A stretch of DNA of 64,000 nt, from assembly GCA_006218045.1 (NCBI GenBank), contig VBWB01000020.1:1-64000 (forward strand), in the 5' to 3' direction. Under the pieces are notes generated by a model. That model saw only the letters and a program-made list of their open reading frames with translations, had not been told where the DNA came from and did no database searches. This document shows, one piece after another, positions 61,541 to 64,000 of this stretch (positions are counted from its first letter, which is position 1; every line of letters starts with the position of its first letter). This DNA is from Stygiobacter sp. Its GTDB lineage: Bacteria > Pseudomonadota > Alphaproteobacteria > Rhodospirillales > Magnetospirillaceae. Made by a program: the position numbers and the translations under genes.

Positions 61541-62605
61541 TCAGTAGGCCTTGGCCAGGGCATGCTTGACCACCTTGACCATGACGCTGGGCAGGGCATG
61601 GTCGGACAGCTTGTCCAAGGCCACCCACAGGCCCAAGGGGGTGGCGTTGGCGCTGGCCTTGCCGGCGACAAGACGCAATTCCAGATGAAAATGGGTGAAG
61701 GTGTGGCGCACCAGCCCCGGCAGCGGGCGCCATTGGGCGGCGACCGGCTGATGGGCGCCCAGTTCGGCCATGTCCCACGGGGTGTCGTCGCGCCACGGCG
61801 TCGATGGAATTTCCATCATGCCGCCCAGCAGGCCCTGGGGCGGGCGGCGGCGGATCAGCACGGCGCCATCCTTGCGCGCGGTCCAATAGGCGATGCCGTG
61901 GCGGGTCGGGCGCTCCGGCTTGGCCAGCTTGGCCGGCAATTGCGCCTCGATGCCCTGACGGCGACCCTGGCATTCGTTCATCCACGGGCAGATGCCGCAA
62001 GCCGGATTGCGCGGAGAACAGATGGTGGCGCCCAGATCCATCACCGCCTGGGCATAATCGCCGGGGCGCATGTCCGGGGTCAATTGTGCCGCCAGGGCTT
62101 TCACCCGCGCCTTGGCCGCCGGCAAGGGCTCGGTGACGGCGAACAGGCGGGCCATCACCCGTTCGACGTTGCCGTCCACCACCACGGCGCGCTTGCCGAA
62201 GGCGATGGCGGTGATGGCGGCGGCGGTGTAGTCGCCCACGCCGGGCAGTTTGCGCAACGCCGCTTCGTCATCGGGGAACTGGCCGCCGCGCCACTCGGCC
62301 ACCATCTTGGCGCAGGCATGCAGGTTGCGGGCGCGGGCGTAATAGCCCAGGCCGGCCCAGGCATGCATGACATCGTCGGTGGGAGCGGCGGCCAATTGGG
62401 CGATGGTCGGCCAGCGCTCGATGAAGCGCAGGAAATAGGGGGTTACCGCCGCCACCGTGGTCTGCTGCAACATCACTTCCGACAGCCAGACATGGTAAGG
62501 GTCGGGGCGTTCGTTGCCCTTTTTCCGCCACGGCAAGCCGCGCCCGGCCCGGTCGTACCAGGCAAGCAGGGATCGGGCCAGGGCAGCGGGATCGCACACG
62601 GACAT
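61541..62605 (-). CDS. mutY: A/G-specific adenine DNA glycosylase
   Basis: 354 residues. WLSEVMLQQTTVAAVTPYF has the catalytic Glu. LPGVGDYTAAAITAIAF is the helix-hairpin-helix. The iron-sulfur site is C-x6-C-x2-C-x5-C (ICSPRNPACGICPWMNEC). A C-terminal NUDIX-like domain with LLGGMMEIPSTPW and HTFTHFHLEL recognises 8-oxoG. It removes adenine opposite 8-oxoguanine. It is divergent from the DciA-like gene, a neighbourhood common in alphaproteobacteria. Confidence 0.97.
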   Translation of the reverse strand: MSVCDPAALARSLLAWYDRAGRGLPWRKKGNERPDPYHVWLSEVMLQQTTVAAVTPYFLRFIERWPTIAQLAAAPTDDVMHAWAGLGYYARARNLHACAKMVAEWRGGQFPDDEAALRKLPGVGDYTAAAITAIAFGKRAVVVDGNVERVMARLFAVTEPLPAAKARVKALAAQLTPDMRPGDYAQAVMDLGATICSPRNPACGICPWMNECQGRRQGIEAQLPAKLAKPERPTRHGIAYWTARKDGAVLIRRRPPQGLLGGMMEIPSTPWRDDTPWDMAELGAHQPVAAQWRPLPGLVRHTFTHFHLELRLVAGKASANATPLGLWVALDKLSDHALPSVMVKVVKHALAKAY

Positions 62606-62639
62606 GGCGGCAGCTTAGCGGCTGGATTATCCTAGGTCC

Positions 62640-63122
62640 ATGAGTGACGCGAAGACAAAGGACAATCGCCGTTACGGCATGGTGCAGGTGGGCATCCCGG
62701 TGGGGTCGCTGACCAAGCCCATCTTCGGCCGCCATGGCTTTGCCGGCGGTGCCATGATCGTCGATTGGCCGGCCATCGTCGGTGCCGCCGTGGCCGCCTA
62801 TACCCTGCCCATCCGCGTGCGCTTTCCGCCCAACGAACGCAGCGGCGGCACCTTGGAGATCAAGGTGGCCAATTCTGCCTTCGCCACCGAATTGCAGCAC
62901 CTGGAACCGCTGATCCTGGAACGCATCAACGGCTATTTCGGCTGGGCGGCGGTGGCCCGGCTGAAGTTCCGCCATGGCCCGTTGCCCAAGCGGCCCCCCG
63001 CCCCAACGCCGCCGGCGGCGCAGGTTTCCGACCGTCATGTCCCGGCGCTTGAGCGGGTGGAAGACCCGGATTTGCGGGCGGCGCTGGAACGCCTGGGCCG
63101 TCATCTGGGCGGGAAGCCTTGA
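62640..63122 (+). CDS. DUF721/DciA-like protein
   Basis: 160 residues. DWPAIVGAAVAAYTLPIRVR, GTLEIKVANSAFATELQHLE and ERINGYFGWAAVARLKF form the DUF721 fold with a KH-like core. A low-complexity Pro-rich segment (KRPPAPTPPAAQV) follows. The family includes DciA, which loads the replicative helicase in bacteria lacking DnaC. It lies divergently from mutY and before the DsbA-like and smc genes, the usual alphaproteobacterial order. Confidence 0.88.
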   Translation: MSDAKTKDNRRYGMVQVGIPVGSLTKPIFGRHGFAGGAMIVDWPAIVGAAVAAYTLPIRVRFPPNERSGGTLEIKVANSAFATELQHLEPLILERINGYFGWAAVARLKFRHGPLPKRPPAPTPPAAQVSDRHVPALERVEDPDLRAALERLGRHLGGKP

Positions 63123-63174
63123 ACGGCGGGGGATGGGCGCCTAATATCCGGCCATCTTTCCATGGAGGTAGGCC

Positions 63175-63777
63175 GTGAAGGTTCTTGCTTGGTTGTGCGC
63201 TGCCCTGGTCGCCCTGTCCGCTCCCGCCGTTTCGGCCGCCGGCAAGGATGACGGCTTCCCCATCGACCGGATGCTGGGGAAGGCCGACGCTCCCATCACC
63301 ATCATCGAATACGCCTCGACCACCTGCGGCCATTGCGCCACCTTCCACAAGGCTACGCTGCCCGAGGTGAAGAAGAACTGGATCGACACCGGCAAGGCCA
63401 AGCTGGTCTACCGTGATTTCCCCACCGGTCCCGCCGGCCTGTCCATCGGTGCCTCGATGATCGCCCATTGCGCCGGGCCCGAGCGCTATTTCGGCGTTCT
63501 CGGCCTGATCATGGACCAGCAAGACAAGTGGCTGGGGGCGAAAGACCCGCTGGACGCCTTGAAGAAGACCGTGCGGCTGGCCGGCCTGACCGGTGAGGAC
63601 GTGGATGCCTGCCTGCAACGCCAGGATCTGTTCCAGGGCATCCAGACCCGGGCCGAACACGGGCACGAGCAGTTCAAGATCGATTCCACCCCGTCCTTCG
63701 TCGTCAACGGCAAGTTGGTGGTGGGCGCCAAATCCTATGAGGATTTCAACAAGATCCTGATGGAAGCCGGCAAGTAG
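63175..63777 (+). CDS. DsbA-family thiol oxidoreductase
   Basis: 200 residues from a GTG at 63175 (GGAGGTAGGCC upstream). The signal peptide ends at [25 protein letters not shown] leads to the active site CGHC near residues 57-60, and the cis-Pro loop is [20 protein letters not shown]. It belongs to the DsbA-like thioredoxin group that introduces or reshuffles disulfides in the periplasm. It is next to smc, as in many related genomes. Confidence 0.92.
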   Translation: MKVLAWLCAALVALSAPAVSAAGKDDGFPIDRMLGKADAPITIIEYASTTCGHCATFHKATLPEVKKNWIDTGKAKLVYRDFPTGPAGLSIGASMIAHCAGPERYFGVLGLIMDQQDKWLGAKDPLDALKKTVRLAGLTGEDVDACLQRQDLFQGIQTRAEHGHEQFKIDSTPSFVVNGKLVVGAKSYEDFNKILMEAGK

Positions 63778-63805
63778 GCCGGCGGCGCTTGGGGGCGCGC
63801 ACCCG

Positions 63806-64000
63806 GTGATCCAGTTCACCAAGCTACGTCTGTCGGGGTTCAAGTCGTTCGTCGACGCCACCGAGCTGTTGATCGAACCCGGCATGACCGGGGTGGTCGG
63901 CCCCAACGGCTGCGGCAAGTCCAACCTGATCGAGGCCTTGCGCTGGGTCATGGGGGAGACCTCGGCCCGGCAGATGCGCGGCGGCGAGATGGACGACGTC
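63806..64000 (+). CDS. smc: Chromosome segregation protein SMC, N-terminal part (runs off the window)
   Basis: 65 codons from a GTG at 63806. [20 protein letters not shown] and the Walker [21 protein letters not shown] followed by [13 protein letters not shown] are the standard SMC N-terminal head. The rest of the gene is outside the window. Confidence 0.95.
   Translation, partial: MIQFTKLRLSGFKSFVDATELLIEPGMTGVVGPNGCGKSNLIEALRWVMGETSARQMRGGEMDDV

Noticed and set aside
1-64000. tRNA, rRNA, prophage structural genes or integrase in the island
   Set aside because: None seen. The lysozyme-like gene is the only phage-like hint, and no att-type tRNA end or integrase accompanies it.

Overview
The window looks like chromosome from a GC-rich alphaproteobacterium of the Rhodospirillales, most like Magnetospirillum. 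This is inferred from the gene set (homodimer-type NADP-isocitrate dehydrogenase, cytochrome c', psd-pssA pair, mutY/DciA-like/DsbA/smc neighbourhood), the strong G/C third-position bias and the abundance of HAMP and partner-switch signalling genes. No rRNA, tRNA or CRISPR array was seen. The last gene (smc) runs off the right edge, and an IS3-type transposase runs off the left edge.

Region 1 (1-15.2 kb) is an accessory island. It lies between two copies of the 3' end of the same IS3-family element in inverted orientation (1-145 and 14943-about 15195). It holds a frameshifted NADP-binding reductase with a divergent LysR regulator, an orphan branched-chain amino-acid-type binding protein, a damaged etfB-etfA pair, a complete four-gene Wadjet anti-plasmid operon (jetABCD, 5528-12154, each junction overlapping by 4 bases), a frameshifted lysozyme-like/peptidoglycan-binding gene and a small secreted protein. 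Base composition in its first 3.5 kb is visibly lower in GC than the core.

Region 2 (15.2-32.4 kb) is mostly core: icd, cytochrome c', an outer-membrane barrel, a Lon-family protease with a small zincin-like protein, phhB, a Sel1-repeat protein, a cytochrome b561, a LysM protein, psd-pssA (phosphatidylethanolamine synthesis), an OmpA-family protein, a PaiB-like FMN protein, a GDSL hydrolase, a glycosyltransferase and murI. A five-copy 28-bp hairpin repeat lies between the Sel1 and b561 genes.

Region 3 (32.6-41.9 kb) is the most unusual part. It is a tight co-directional run of a membrane sensor, a sensor-HAMP-MFS fusion, a TrpX-type periplasmic binding protein, a formyltransferase-fold protein, an RsbU-RsbW fusion (sensor, HAMP, SpoIIE phosphatase, HATPase) and a STAS anti-anti-sigma protein. 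A small protein and a soluble MCP-type signalling protein follow. The layout suggests an envelope-sensing pathway that feeds a partner switch. I do not recognise it as a described system.

Region 4 (42.5-58.9 kb) is a type I secretion locus: two different ABC exporters with non-canonical signature motifs, an HlyD-type adaptor, and a 3652-residue repeat adhesin whose five-domain block is duplicated in tandem. The tail (58.9-64 kb) carries a solitary ribbon-helix-helix-like gene, prfC, a 194-bp element with 17-bp inverted ends, a secreted protein, mutY, a DciA-like gene, a DsbA-like thioredoxin and the start of smc.
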